From Candidatus Poribacteria bacterium (GTDB lineage: Bacteria > Poribacteria > WGA-4E > WGA-3G), in assembly GCA_028820635.1 (NCBI GenBank), contig JAPPIG010000032.1, positions 17,732 through 81,731 on the forward strand: a stretch of 64,000 bases of DNA. Direction: 5' to 3'. The first letter of the stretch is position 1; each line of letters starts with the position of its first letter. The translations under genes were made by a program, and so were the position numbers. Below are positions 25,334 to 35,091 of the stretch, one piece after another. The notes below the pieces were generated by a model. That model worked only from the letters and a program-made list of their open reading frames with translations, did not search any database and was not told the DNA's origin.

Positions 25334-26152
25334 ATGAAAAAAACTACTTGTCTAATTCTTGTTGGTATAGGCGTTTTACTTCTGGTAGGTGTTATAATAT
25401 TTGCGGTACCATGGTTTGTTAACATGTTTCAAGATATGGGTGAACTTTTTGATAAGCAAGCAGAATATATGCGAACATTAAGGCAATATGCAAATGAGCC
25501 ATTAACTGTAGAACAAGAAAGACTACTTGCTCAACTTCTTGAAATAGCTGGAGAGACTTCCGATCCTCAAAGTCCAGAGAATTTAGAGACTCTTCTGTCC
25601 ACTGAACCCTACTTAACTTACATAAAAGCACAAGATGGGGAAGACTATGCGTATTTTCCGGCTTATGTCGCCGCTATGCCAACACAGAACCATAGAGACG
25701 TTGTATTGTCAAGACTAAACGTGTTTTTTGAAGCGGAGATGAAAGAGCAAGAAAAGGAAATCTGGGTAGATTTTTATTACATAATCCGAGACTGGTCCAA
25801 GACTGGAAAAAGTCAAACAGATAACAAGAAAGAATTTGAAGAACTACTCACGGAGGATCTGGTAGAACCTTTAATGGAACACGGTGCTGGACCAAGTGGA
25901 TTCACAACCAAAATTTTAAAGATGGGAATGGTTTCTGCGCTAATGATAGATGACACCGAAGTGTTTCACCACGCATGGCATAAACGTTTGCAGAATTATG
26001 GAACACAAGAAGGTTATTTGCGGTCTGCAATTGCAACACCAGCTGAATTTGCTTTGATGCGTTCGTTTTTTGAGGATGCTGCTACTTTCGAAAAGTGGAT
26101 GACAGAACCGTTTAGGGTAGAGGAAGATACTGAAGCACAAGAGAATAAGTAG
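25334..26152 (+). CDS. Membrane-anchored helical protein, unknown function
   Basis: 272 residues. N-terminal signal anchor (residues 5-27), then a charged helical domain with no catalytic motif that I recognise. The C-terminal part (ATPAEFALMRSFFEDAATFEKWMTE) resembles the helical tail of the 19943-21115 product (ETLSRHGTEA, WLLREFKTPSKINEWL) in general pattern. CGGAG lies upstream. Convergent with the next gene, 22 bases apart. Confidence 0.65.
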   Translation: MKKTTCLILVGIGVLLLVGVIIFAVPWFVNMFQDMGELFDKQAEYMRTLRQYANEPLTVEQERLLAQLLEIAGETSDPQSPENLETLLSTEPYLTYIKAQDGEDYAYFPAYVAAMPTQNHRDVVLSRLNVFFEAEMKEQEKEIWVDFYYIIRDWSKTGKSQTDNKKEFEELLTEDLVEPLMEHGAGPSGFTTKILKMGMVSALMIDDTEVFHHAWHKRLQNYGTQEGYLRSAIATPAEFALMRSFFEDAATFEKWMTEPFRVEEDTEAQENK

Positions 26153-26174
26153 AGCAATACCTTCTATTTACCAA

Positions 26175-27053
26175 CTATTTTTTTATCTGTTCCGCCAAGA
26201 CTGCAATCAATTCTGCTAATGTAGGGAACTGGTCTCGTGCCTCTGGCGACAGGTCTGCAAGGTGTGTTTCACTAACAAGACGATACATATCCGCTGCACC
26301 CGTTAGGATATTTGGTGTCAATCCGACATGAGCAAAGGTATCTGAAATTTCTTCCATTTCGCCAATCCAACGTCTCGCTTTCGGTGGCATGCCGGGTAAT
26401 CCTCTTTCCATCCGTTCATAAAGTGCTGCCTGACTCAATTTAAATTCTTCTGTGAGTGCATCTGAAACGCCTAACACTTTTGCTGCGGTTAGCAATTCGG
26501 TGCAAAGTGCAGTTAAACCCTTTGTCAAGGAAGCGTAGCACATCTTAATCGCAGAGGCGAGTCCTATCTCATCGCCAAGTGTGCGTACATCTAACCCATA
26601 GTCATTCAGTTCTGTGAAAGCATCAAGTTGTGGTCCGGATGCATAGAAGCGTGTTGCCCCTGGTGTTCGTGGTGGCGGACCAATGATAGACGCATCAACA
26701 AAAATACCCCCTGCTGATGTAATAACATCTCCTAATTTGCGAACTGTCTGTGGTGCGATGGCATTGCAGTCTGCGTAAGTTATAGTTGTATCAGTCTGTT
26801 GTAGTGCATCAGCAACTAATTCAGCGGCGTTCATCGATTGTGCTGGCACCATAATTGATAGGATAAGGTCTGCTTCAGAGACGAGTTGTGGATACGTCGG
26901 TACATCCACAATCCCTGCTTTCTGTGCCAGGTCACGGGTGCGTTGACTCCTACTTTCAAGACATGTGATTACGCGTAATCCGTTTTGACGGAGCACATCC
27001 CCAACAGTATGACCCATATCGCCAGGACTTAAAATCCCGATAGTATTAGGCAT
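26175..27053 (-). CDS. NAD(P)-dependent beta-hydroxyacid dehydrogenase-like protein (DUF1932)
   Basis: 292 residues. N-terminal NAD(P)-binding domain with IGILSPGDMGHTVGDVL, as in 6-phosphogluconate dehydrogenase relatives, and VDASIIGPPP in the substrate loop. The C-terminal half matches the DUF1932 type, with GLASAIKMCYASLTKG containing the conserved catalytic-type lysine. Substrate unknown. It follows the NicO gene by about 46 bases on the same strand. Confidence 0.85.
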   Translation of the reverse strand: MPNTIGILSPGDMGHTVGDVLRQNGLRVITCLESRSQRTRDLAQKAGIVDVPTYPQLVSEADLILSIMVPAQSMNAAELVADALQQTDTTITYADCNAIAPQTVRKLGDVITSAGGIFVDASIIGPPPRTPGATRFYASGPQLDAFTELNDYGLDVRTLGDEIGLASAIKMCYASLTKGLTALCTELLTAAKVLGVSDALTEEFKLSQAALYERMERGLPGMPPKARRWIGEMEEISDTFAHVGLTPNILTGAADMYRLVSETHLADLSPEARDQFPTLAELIAVLAEQIKK

Positions 27054-27099
27054 AAGTTCCCTTAAATTCTGTGTTGACTTTCCGAGGATAGGATTGTTT

Positions 27100-27984
27100 T
27101 TAAATCTGAATGCCTACATCGTTGAGTGCTTTGAATACTAACACCGCGCCAAGCACAATCACGACGGTAGCACTAATAATCGGTAGACGTTGCAGCCACA
27201 CACCTCTGCCTGTAAAACGTTCAATAACTGGTTTTGCCAATACCATTAGGATACCTATGGTAACTAACACAGCAGCCAATCCGAGTGAGAAAGCACACAA
27301 GATAATTATGCCCCATGTAAGTTTGTTTAGCGTAATAGCAAACAAAAGTCCAATGAGTGCATCTACACACGGCACGATACCGCCAGAAATGCCGAGCGAT
27401 AGCAATGCCCAGAAACCGGTACGTTTTGAAGGAACGTGACTATGGGTGTGCCCACCGTGGCTGTGTGAATGTTCATGCGGATGGTCATGTTCATGTGAAT
27501 GATGGTGGTCATGTCCATGGTTATGAGTCTTACCGTTATAATACTGCTTCATATTTTTCGCGAGCAGCCATCCTCCGATTCCGACAATCAATAGACCAGA
27601 GATCAGACTTAGCCACATGACAACATCTTCTTGTGCAAAACGATCTTTTGCAAATAACAGTACCACACCGAGCGTGATGACACTGAAGGTATGCGTAAAT
27701 GTGACAACAAGACCGAGAAAAATTGCGTCAATTATCCTGCCTCTTGTGCCGACGAGATACGCTGCCACAACTGCTTTTCCGTGCCCCGGTGTCAGTGCAT
27801 GTAAACCGCCGAACACAAAAGAAACAACTAAGGCGATAATTACAAACGAAAATGTGATAGGTTGCGTAATCAGTTTTTTTATCTGATCGCCTGTGTGTTC
27901 ATGCCCCTCGCCAGCAAAAGCAAAGGTGCATGCGACAAGAGCGAAAAAAACGAGACTGAATATATATGGATAATGCTTTTTCAA
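27100..27984 (-). CDS. NicO/RcnA-type nickel/cobalt transporter
   Basis: 294 residues. Signal-like first helix, then about six membrane helices. The family motif GGLHALTPGHGKAVVAAYLVG and the second signature ISGGIVPCVDALIGLL are present. Between them is a His-rich cytoplasmic or periplasmic loop (about 20 His within residues 150-190) for metal capture. Probably moves Ni2+ or Co2+ across the inner membrane. The start is TTG, two bases after the stop of the NHL gene upstream. Confidence 0.88.
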   Translation of the reverse strand: MKKHYPYIFSLVFFALVACTFAFAGEGHEHTGDQIKKLITQPITFSFVIIALVVSFVFGGLHALTPGHGKAVVAAYLVGTRGRIIDAIFLGLVVTFTHTFSVITLGVVLLFAKDRFAQEDVVMWLSLISGLLIVGIGGWLLAKNMKQYYNGKTHNHGHDHHHSHEHDHPHEHSHSHGGHTHSHVPSKRTGFWALLSLGISGGIVPCVDALIGLLFAITLNKLTWGIIILCAFSLGLAAVLVTIGILMVLAKPVIERFTGRGVWLQRLPIISATVVIVLGAVLVFKALNDVGIQI

Positions 27985-27986
27985 AA

Positions 27987-28838
27987 CTAATAAACCCTCG
28001 CGAATTTTTGGAAACGCCTTTCAGCGATAACTTCGCTGACATAGATGTCTCCTTTTGAATCGATCCAAATGCCGTGTGGGGAATCGCTAAATTGGCCCGG
28101 TGCGGTGCCTTTCTCACCCCAGCGTCCGATTATATCACCATCAAGTGTCATGATACAGATGCTTTGGCGTGCTTCGGCAATATGGATAATATTATCTGAG
28201 TCAATGAATAGGTCGTTAGGCGAACCGAGATCAGTCCACTCTGTCAGAAATTCGCCATTATTGTTAAAAATCTGGCATCGCAAGTTGCCTCTGTCAAGGA
28301 TGTAGACCCTATCGTTGTGATCTACAGTCACATCGTGTGGTAAGTTAAATTCTCCAGGGCCTGTGCCAGGTGCCCCCCATGAAACAATAACTTCACCATC
28401 GGCAGTCATTCTGTGAACACGCGATTGTCCGTACCCATCAGAAACATACATCTCACCGGACGCAGAAAGGACAGCACGTGTGGGTTGATTAAAGGGCATT
28501 CCCGGCACCCCCGGTTGATTGACGGTGCCGAATGTCTGTAACAAATCACCATCAAGTGAGAACTTTCGCACCGTGTGGTCGATAGTGTCTGTTGTGTAGA
28601 TTTCATCTTCAGGACTAATCCAGATGCCGTGCGGTTTTTGGAAAATATCTTTACCCCATTCTGCAACGAAAGTTCCATCTGCTTCGAATACCAACATTGC
28701 AGGTTGTGGGCTGCGGTTATAGACATAGACACGGTCATTTGAATCGCATGCTACGCCAGAAACGAGTCCAAGTTGTGGAATCATACCCCAACCTTCTACT
28801 ACCTCATATTGATAGTCGCCAGTTCCAAAAGTTGCCAT
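27987..28838 (-). CDS. NHL-repeat six-bladed beta-propeller protein
   Basis: 283 residues from the ATG at 28838, with AGGAAA upstream; a longer frame starting at 28886 adds a basic, unlikely N-terminus. No signal peptide. Six NHL blades recur with GVACDSNDRVYVYNR, GIWISPEDEIYTTD, VTVDHNDRVYILDRG and GIWIDSKGDIYVSE. Similar to the lyase/monooxygenase-like NHL propellers often annotated as 6-bladed propellers. First gene of a unit with the NicO transporter. Confidence 0.85.
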   Translation of the reverse strand: MATFGTGDYQYEVVEGWGMIPQLGLVSGVACDSNDRVYVYNRSPQPAMLVFEADGTFVAEWGKDIFQKPHGIWISPEDEIYTTDTIDHTVRKFSLDGDLLQTFGTVNQPGVPGMPFNQPTRAVLSASGEMYVSDGYGQSRVHRMTADGEVIVSWGAPGTGPGEFNLPHDVTVDHNDRVYILDRGNLRCQIFNNNGEFLTEWTDLGSPNDLFIDSDNIIHIAEARQSICIMTLDGDIIGRWGEKGTAPGQFSDSPHGIWIDSKGDIYVSEVIAERRFQKFARVY

Positions 28839-29325
28839 AGTGTGTTTCCTGTTAGATGTTGATTTGCTTGTAAAGATAGATTTCAAAATCTAAACGACGC
28901 GTTTAACACTAAAATACCGTTTTTAAATGGGTATAACTTCGGTTATATTCTGATTAAACCCCATAATTGCCTATGTGTAACGTATAATCATACGTTATTT
29001 TCAGTAAAATTGCAAACTTTTTTCTTTTAAAATTCAATGTACATATAGTTTTTTATGCTTAATGGAGAAATAATCATCACTTCCAAAGTAAATTTTGTGT
29101 TAAATTGAAGCAATATAGATAAATATAAAAGTTTGAATTTGACCCTATATACTCGCAATAGGCGTTCAATTTTCCTTGCACAAAATTTGTCTTTTCTGTA
29201 TTATACCGCTAATAGAGAGGTGTCTGTTTAATAGCACTCTTTACTGTTTTCTCTACCAAAATCAGATCTCAACCCTTCACACTGGAGATTGAAACAGATT
29301 CAATCAGCAATAAAAGGAGTAAAAA
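28839..29325. other. AT-rich divergent intergenic region
   Basis: About 490 bases between divergent genes. It contains the promoter at 29176-29204 and nothing else that I recognise. The region is unusually AT-rich (28920-29200). Confidence 0.5.
29176..29204 (+). promoter_or_regulatory. Sigma70 promoter of the LamG-type gene
   Basis: TTGCAC at 29176-29181, 17-base spacer, TATTAT at 29199-29204. The predicted leader is about 115 bases long. Confidence 0.6.
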
Positions 29326-30081
29326 GTGAAGTATAGAGTAAGTGTTATTACGGTTTTAGTATTTACCATTAGCCTTTGGTCCGTAGGAGCGTTTGCAGCG
29401 GGGCTAAGTGATGGACTCGTAGGATACTGGCCGCTGGATGGTAAAGGAAAAGATGAATCTGGCAATGGCCATGATGCCGCCTTGGAACAAGGTGCGAAAT
29501 GGACAAACGATGGTTGGATGGGCGGTGCGCTTGCAGTTGATGGTGCAGGTGCTCATGCAGTTGTTGATAGTAAGTTTAAGTTGGTTACGACGGCAATCAC
29601 CGTGGTTGCGCGGATCAACGGCTGGAAAACGATAGATTGGTCCGGTATTGTTGTGGGAAGAAGTCCAACAACGTTCTGGATGGGTGTCGCAGCCAATAAC
29701 ACTTTAACGTATGTGTGGAATAATAACCACGCAACGACATGGAATTGGCAAGGCGCACCTAAAATTCCACAAGACAAATGGGCACTTGTAGCGGTAGCAA
29801 TTGAAGCTGATAAAGCAACGAGTTATATCTATCACAGGGAAGATGGAAAACTTGATTCCGCTGAGAATAAGATTCCCCATATTGAGCAAACAGTGATGAA
29901 CTTGAAATTCGGATGGGACGAATGCTGCGGTGCCAGATATTTCAAAGGAATAATTGACGAAGTCATGATTTTTGATCGCACGCTAAGTGCTGATGAAATC
30001 AAAATGTTGGCAGCCACTGGATTACCTGTTGAGAGTCAAGGGAAACTCGCGGTCATTTGGGGAACGCTCAAGAGGGATTAA
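29326..30081 (+). CDS. Secreted LamG/concanavalin-like protein with GKLAVIWGTLK tag
   Basis: 251 residues. GTG start with AAAGGAG upstream. Signal peptide (residues 1-24, ending AFAAG), then a LamG-like jelly-roll: GLVGYWPLDGKGKDESGNGHDA, later FKGIIDEVMIFDRTLSADEIKML, which is the classical LamG_3 ending. Such domains bind carbohydrate or protein. The terminal peptide GKLAVIWGTLKRD matches the tag of four other secreted proteins in the window. Own promoter and terminator. Confidence 0.88.
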   Translation: MKYRVSVITVLVFTISLWSVGAFAAGLSDGLVGYWPLDGKGKDESGNGHDAALEQGAKWTNDGWMGGALAVDGAGAHAVVDSKFKLVTTAITVVARINGWKTIDWSGIVVGRSPTTFWMGVAANNTLTYVWNNNHATTWNWQGAPKIPQDKWALVAVAIEADKATSYIYHREDGKLDSAENKIPHIEQTVMNLKFGWDECCGARYFKGIIDEVMIFDRTLSADEIKMLAATGLPVESQGKLAVIWGTLKRD

Positions 30082-30145
30082 ACGCTTAGTCTGCCTTTGG
30101 ACGGATTGGTAAAAAATCTGCTTAATCGCAAATACAACGTTTCTC

Positions 30146-30175
30146 GGCGCGCTTACAAAGCGCGCCTATTTTTTA
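30146..30175 (+). terminator. Rho-independent terminator
   Basis: Perfect 9-bp stem GGCGCGCTT/AAGCGCGCC with loop ACA, then TATTTTTTATT. It ends the LamG gene transcript and may be built from a GC-rich dispersed repeat (compare 63029-63092). Confidence 0.85.
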
Positions 30176-30199
30176 TTATAAATGCTGTTTATATCTGGA

Positions 30200-31987
30200 T
30201 TAAAAGAAGCCATTGATGAACAATACAGCACGTATTGTATCCGCTTGCTGAAATCCCGTGGCATATAGGTCGTTTGTTTCATCAATATACTCGTATCTAT
30301 TTTTACCGAAGAAGTGTGTTATTTCAAAGTTCAGGCGGAATGTTCGGCTTAAGTCGTAATAGATGCCACCGCCCCAGTCGGAAAGTTTCGCGTAGAAATC
30401 GAAAAATCTGAAGTTACTTCTATCAAGTGCATCATTGATGAAATCCAGACGGATTGTACTGAGGTATGCGTAAACCCGCGCCTCACGATAATTGTAGATG
30501 CTGTGGTCGCGTATCAATGTAAAATCTAACTGAACACGATTATCCCAAGATGATTCCGTTGTCCTATCATCTGGATTGAAAGTGCCACGGAAATCCTCAA
30601 AATCCTGCGCTCGGTAATAACTCGTATCCGTCATCCGAATAAATCTGAGTCGGTTAGACAGCGCAAGTCGATAGTCCTCATTGAAATCATAAGAGAAAGT
30701 TAAATTCGCACCTGCCGAATCCTGAATTATCTGCTCATCAAAATCAGATTTAGTGTATAAATCCGCATCCAGATCATCCTGGTTGTCAATTTCGATATCG
30801 TGTAGATCACGCGTATAACTGAGTTTCAACTCGGTTTGAAACATTGAAGAAAACAGGGATTTAGTTGGGGCATACTTTCTAAACCATAACGTTGTTGGAT
30901 TGAGATAATATAAGTTCCCGTTTGTATCAATTCCTTTGAGTTGAAGTGCGACATCTGTTTCAGCCTCTCGTTGAAATGGAACAAGCAACTTTTGGATATA
31001 CGCACCATCAGTAGTAAATCGTTGGATTCTGCGTAGCCGATACCTAAACGATTTTACATAACCATCATAACGTGGGGTGGGATCGTCAAGCCGCTTTGGA
31101 AGTGAAGAGAGAAAATCTTTTAAATACTTTGCCTTATCCGCAACAAGGAGCGATCCATCTGTTAGGGCTGTGATGTGGAATGGTGCGATAAATTGTCCGC
31201 CTGCATCTCCATATTCACCGAAGGCGAGTAGAAATTTTCCTTCCGAACTGTATTTCACTACCCGATGTCCTTTTTCATCAACAATATAGAGATTTCCTGC
31301 TTTGTCCACAGTCATGTCCGCAGGATGAATTGCTTGTCCAGTGCCCGGTTGAGCAATGGCGTAGCGATCAATTGGTTTTCCGTTTGAATCCAGTTTGTAA
31401 ATTAAACCATCATCATAAACATAGAGGTTATTATGGATATCTACGGTGAGTAAGAATTTTCGCTTTGTGTCACCATGTGGGATAATGAGTGCATATTTGC
31501 CTTCACTATCAAGACCGGGTGCGGCTGCTTCAAGGTTATTGAGTCTTTTACTGAAATCCTGTATCGGATAACTTGCAACAAATTGTCCATTTGCATCGAA
31601 TTTATGGACACAAGGACCGTAGTTGAAGATTTTTGGATTGTCTGTTCCTGAAATGTGTTGCAGTATCCAATCCATCACATAGATGGAGTTGTCAGTTCCG
31701 ATGGTTATAGCAGTAGGATTGATAAATCTAAACGCCGAAGAATCTGTCACCTCAATGTCAAAAGCAAACTCTCCTGTTTGAGTAAACTTATGAATTTTGA
31801 AGTTATCTGTATCCGTGATGTAAATTGCTCCGTCGGGTCCGAACGCCATGAACAAGTTTTTTGCGAATTGTGCTTGTCCTTCCCCTTTTCCACCGAATTC
31901 ACTAACAAATTTGAACTCTTCTGCAGCGTTAAGACTCAATGAGATTAGCAATAGAATGGAAAAGGTTAAAATTTTTAGTTTAAACAT
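30200..31987 (-). CDS. NHL propeller fused to a putative outer-membrane beta-barrel
   Basis: 595 residues. Signal peptide (residues 1-21, ending LNAAE). Residues about 25-330 form NHL blades (FGPDGAIYITDTDNFKIHKF, GTDNSIYVMDW, DKAGNLYIVDEKGHRVVKY). Residues about 380-595 are alternating aromatic strands (LRFIRMTDTSYYRA, RVQLDFTLIRD, FRLNFEITHFFG) ending in FINGFF, the terminal aromatic typical of barrel insertion signals. This suggests an outer-membrane protein with a propeller on one face. Weak ribosome site. Family not known to me. Confidence 0.7.
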   Translation of the reverse strand: MFKLKILTFSILLLISLSLNAAEEFKFVSEFGGKGEGQAQFAKNLFMAFGPDGAIYITDTDNFKIHKFTQTGEFAFDIEVTDSSAFRFINPTAITIGTDNSIYVMDWILQHISGTDNPKIFNYGPCVHKFDANGQFVASYPIQDFSKRLNNLEAAAPGLDSEGKYALIIPHGDTKRKFLLTVDIHNNLYVYDDGLIYKLDSNGKPIDRYAIAQPGTGQAIHPADMTVDKAGNLYIVDEKGHRVVKYSSEGKFLLAFGEYGDAGGQFIAPFHITALTDGSLLVADKAKYLKDFLSSLPKRLDDPTPRYDGYVKSFRYRLRRIQRFTTDGAYIQKLLVPFQREAETDVALQLKGIDTNGNLYYLNPTTLWFRKYAPTKSLFSSMFQTELKLSYTRDLHDIEIDNQDDLDADLYTKSDFDEQIIQDSAGANLTFSYDFNEDYRLALSNRLRFIRMTDTSYYRAQDFEDFRGTFNPDDRTTESSWDNRVQLDFTLIRDHSIYNYREARVYAYLSTIRLDFINDALDRSNFRFFDFYAKLSDWGGGIYYDLSRTFRLNFEITHFFGKNRYEYIDETNDLYATGFQQADTIRAVLFINGFF

Positions 31988-32060
31988 TGTTATTTTAAGA
32001 ATGTGATTTTTATGTCTTGGGCTGCTGAAAGTAGAGGTTTCGCATCAGAAGGATATAAGA

Positions 32061-32474
32061 TTATGGTATCTCCTGATGTTTTTTCCGGATGTTATCAAGA
32101 ACGCCATTGATAAACTTCGGGGAATTTGCCGTGCTGTAAGATTTGGCAATTTCTACCGCTTCATTGATAGAAGTTGCAGCGTCAATTTCGTCGATATACA
32201 GGATTTCATACGTTGCGATCCGCAAAATAGATAGGTCTACAATGGGCATTCGGTGGAGTCGCCAATTTTTGGCGGTTGCTTGGAGATCCGCGTCAATCGT
32301 TTCAAGATTTGAAGTGGTGCCTTCAACGAGTTGCAGTGCGAACGGTCTAAGTTCTGTTGATATATCTTGGCTCTGCCAGAACTTTTCCATAACGAGTTGT
32401 ATTGGCTCTGCGGTGAGGTGAATCTGATATAACATTTGCATCGCGACGATGCGCGACTGTCTACGAGAGGGCAT
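32061..32474 (-). CDS. nusB: Transcription antitermination factor NusB
   Basis: 137 residues, the usual length. The N-terminus SRRQSRIVAMQMLYQ and the C-terminal INEAVEIAKSYSTANSPKFINGVLDNI are the NusB hallmarks. It binds BoxA RNA with NusE/S10 to drive rRNA antitermination. No ribH or thiL neighbour is present, unlike many genomes. Confidence 0.9.
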   Translation of the reverse strand: MPSRRQSRIVAMQMLYQIHLTAEPIQLVMEKFWQSQDISTELRPFALQLVEGTTSNLETIDADLQATAKNWRLHRMPIVDLSILRIATYEILYIDEIDAATSINEAVEIAKSYSTANSPKFINGVLDNIRKKHQEIP

Positions 32475-32791
32475 CGGAATTCCACATTTTCAATGGTGTT
32501 TGTGATGTGTTATATTATACGGATTTTTAGGCGGAGTGTCAAGGGAAATGCAGAGCCATTCAATTCTCCAATAATCGCACATGCTACATCTGTTCTTCTT
32601 GTAGGAGCGATCTCCGAATCGCGACAAGACACAATGATAGTCGGGAATCGGAGTTCCCTCCCGCTGAATGCCATACGCGCATTCAGCGTTGATTCACAGC
32701 TTAAAAGTGTTCAAGTAATTCTAAAACCTACTATAAGAAACCACACATAAGCATTTGCAAAGCGCGCCTAAAAACAAGTGGTTTCTTCATT
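32475..32791. other. Intergenic region occupied by dispersed repeats
   Basis: Contains one GCGAT-stem repeat (32600-32625), one inverted GGGAA-stem repeat (32639-32661) and one CGCTGAATGC palindrome (32662-32694), packed within 95 bases. No gene seen. Confidence 0.65.
32600..32694. repeat. Cluster of three dispersed palindromes
   Basis: TGTAGGAGCGATCTCCGAATCGCGAC at 32600-32625, GTCGGGAATCGGAGTTCCCTCC at 32640-32661, and directly abutting it CGCTGAATGC (32662-32671) pairing perfectly with GCATTCAGCG (32679-32688), followed by TTGATTC. Two repeat families are fused end to end here. Confidence 0.85.
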
Positions 32792-33304
32792 TTATTCATC
32801 TTTTTCTAAAAATAGTTCCTGAAATTTGGAGACAACCCCGTTTGTCATTTTTTCCAATTCGTTTTTAGAAAATAGATATAGACCTGTTCGAGAATGTTCA
32901 ATCAAGTTTTCTGTGAGATTGTTAACGCGTTCCCAATTTGAAACAGCGACATCTTGTTTGAGAATACTATTGTCAAAGTAGTCAATATACTGAACACAAG
33001 CTGCAACGTTATCGGTTTTTTGCATCTTTGCTCCAGCTCGTGCTTCTACAAGAACAACTGAAATTACATAGGATACGCCTTCTTCAATTTCCAAAACGAC
33101 GTCCACATTTTCAGTTTTACTAAATGCTTCAATTAGGTGTTTTGTGGCTAATGGTAAAAGATCGTTTTCACCTGCGATATCAAGTAATATTTTAATTTTT
33201 TGCGGTTGTTCGGACGTTTCTTGAACAGGTATACCTTCTAATGCGATTGCTATACAACTTAGAATTACACCGACGACAAGCAAAAGTATCAAAAATCGTT
33301 TCAT
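32792..33304 (-). CDS. Secreted protein of unknown function
   Basis: 170 residues. N-terminal signal sequence (residues 1-22) with a Cys at residue 17 (VILSC) that could be a lipobox but lies inside the hydrophobic core. The body alternates beta strands and helices (KIKILLDIAGENDLL, VDVVLEIEEGVSYVISVVLVEA), reminiscent of a small alpha/beta domain. No motif recognised. Probably monocistronic; ATG preceded by AGAAGGAAA. Confidence 0.65.
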   Translation of the reverse strand: MKRFLILLLVVGVILSCIAIALEGIPVQETSEQPQKIKILLDIAGENDLLPLATKHLIEAFSKTENVDVVLEIEEGVSYVISVVLVEARAGAKMQKTDNVAACVQYIDYFDNSILKQDVAVSNWERVNNLTENLIEHSRTGLYLFSKNELEKMTNGVVSKFQELFLEKDE

Positions 33305-33683
33305 TTTATTTTCCTTCTGGTATTTTTTAGTATGTGAGAAAACCTTTTTGTGAGATTTAATGTTTGGTCATCTATCCCACAAAAATCCTGGGTTACATTT
33401 AATGAGTTTCTTTTATAACGTAGGTTTGCTATAAGGATTCAAGTGCTGACAAATTGCCTTATGGCATTAAGTCGCGTTTTAAAGTAAGAAAGTTGCATAA
33501 AATGAATCTTAACGTGAGTTTGATATTAGATAGCGCAATGCTGTGTGTAGACACCACACCCGTTTTCTATAGTAAGTCTATAATTATTGAGACACTTTAT
33601 ACCCGAAAAGATTGCAAAATTCATTTAATGTATGCGGGTATAGATTTTCCGCATACATTTAGCGTTTTCCTTGACAGATTTGG
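33305..33683. other. Intergenic region with terminator-like hairpin
   Basis: About 380 bases. The perfect 11-bp hairpin AATGTATGCGG/CCGCATACATT (33627-33659, 11-base loop) lies 25 bases past the stop of the reverse-strand thioredoxin gene and may end that operon, though no T-run follows on the minus strand. Nothing else recognised. Confidence 0.5.
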
Positions 33684-35006
33684 TCACTTACTCTCGGCTT
33701 TCTTCTTGAGGGCATCCACGACGAGTTGTTCCAACTTCTCACCTCTCGCCTTATGCGTGATTAGTTTGCCATCTCTATCAATAAGCCACTGTGATGGAAC
33801 ACTCGTAATTTTTAACTGCCGGACAAGTGAATCTTCACTCTTTGCATTTACCGTATCGAAAATTTGCCGCCATTGGATGTTATTTTCTTTGATGTAGTCC
33901 CGCAGCTCTTTTTCCGTGTCATCAAGACTGACACCGATAATGTCAAAACCCTGATCCTTATAGGTGGCGTAGACTTTTTTGAGATTGGGCATTTCGTCAA
34001 TGCAGAAACCACACCACACTGCCCAAAAATCGAGCAAGATAACTTTCCCTCGATAATCCTTTAGCGAAATAGGCTTGCCATCAAGGTCAGTCGCAGAGAA
34101 GTCAGGCACCAATTTTCCCCACAATTTATATTTGGGATCAACCTTCCGCTCATAAACTTCGGAGAGTTCAGTATTGCCTAATTTCCTATAAATGTAGGCA
34201 AGTTTCCCGAGGATAATTTCCGCGTCCGGCTGCCGCTGCTCAGCTGCCTTGAAAATCTCAAGCAGCTCCTCATAGAGGCCCGCCTCCGCAAGTATTTCGC
34301 TCACTGAACGGTAACCCTTATCGTCTGGTATCATGCCTGCTGACTTGAGACGCTCAATCATGGCATCTGCTGATTTTTCGTTTTCGACCTTGGTGTATAG
34401 TGTAACAAGTGTTGGGTAGAGATCAAAGAAGCGCCGATCATCCGGGTATCGTGCAAGTGCTTTTTCAAAGGTAGTAATAGCAGCTTCAGGGCTACCGTAC
34501 ATATCTTCGGGCGTATATCTCCAATAAAAACGTGACTCGTAAATTTTCAAGGAAAAACTCAAGTTTAGACATTCTCCGTCTTCATTGAAGTGGTGGTGTA
34601 GACATCGGAAAAGCGGTATGATATCGCCATACACCAAACGTTCTTCATTTTTTAACGCTCGAACTTCAGGCCAGAACCGGTAGCCATAACTCACGGGCAT
34701 CTTCGGGTCGGTGTTATGCCTGAAAATTGGCTTTCCACCCTTATTATCCGCTGGACAAAGCAAGAGGTTTGCATCTGGCAAATATTTCGGATGAAGGTCT
34801 GAGAGCCACTTTGGGAAATCACCGTGATCCTTTTTGTATGCCTGAATTGCCTTGCGAATTTCGCGAAAATGTTGCTTGCAGATTTCCATGTTTTTCTGGC
34901 TCTGTGCCTCGGTGACATCTTCACTCGGCTTTTCAGCAGGTGTATCTGCGTTCGCAGAAGCCATTAGTAAACTCAGGATCATCGTCACAGTCAAAATTGC
35001 TTTCAT
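33684..35006 (-). CDS. Secreted TlpA-like thioredoxin protein with pseudopilin-like N-terminal module (paralogue 3)
   Basis: 440 residues. Signal peptide (residues 1-20, ending ANADT). Residues about 40-170 form a module with AIQAYKKDHGDFPKWLSDL, LLCPAD and CLHHH...ECLNLSFS, resembling the globular part of planctomycete-type pseudopilins and holding three conserved Cys. TPR-like helices follow, then a TlpA/AhpC-type thioredoxin fold with the redox motif C-G-F-C near residue 330 (FWAVWCGFCIDEMPN). Probably a periplasmic thiol oxidoreductase. Last gene of the BlaI/BlaR1 operon. Confidence 0.85.
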   Translation of the reverse strand: MKAILTVTMILSLLMASANADTPAEKPSEDVTEAQSQKNMEICKQHFREIRKAIQAYKKDHGDFPKWLSDLHPKYLPDANLLLCPADNKGGKPIFRHNTDPKMPVSYGYRFWPEVRALKNEERLVYGDIIPLFRCLHHHFNEDGECLNLSFSLKIYESRFYWRYTPEDMYGSPEAAITTFEKALARYPDDRRFFDLYPTLVTLYTKVENEKSADAMIERLKSAGMIPDDKGYRSVSEILAEAGLYEELLEIFKAAEQRQPDAEIILGKLAYIYRKLGNTELSEVYERKVDPKYKLWGKLVPDFSATDLDGKPISLKDYRGKVILLDFWAVWCGFCIDEMPNLKKVYATYKDQGFDIIGVSLDDTEKELRDYIKENNIQWRQIFDTVNAKSEDSLVRQLKITSVPSQWLIDRDGKLITHKARGEKLEQLVVDALKKKAESK

Positions 35007-35091
35007 TTTAATATTCTCCTTTTTTAGATTTTATAAAATACTATTGAACGTTTCCCATATCTATGGGAACTTACTTGGGTTTAAGTCAGTA

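Noticed and set aside
27357..27620. Frame opposite the His-rich loop of the NicO gene
   Set aside because: Shadow of CAT/CAC-rich codons; no start signal.
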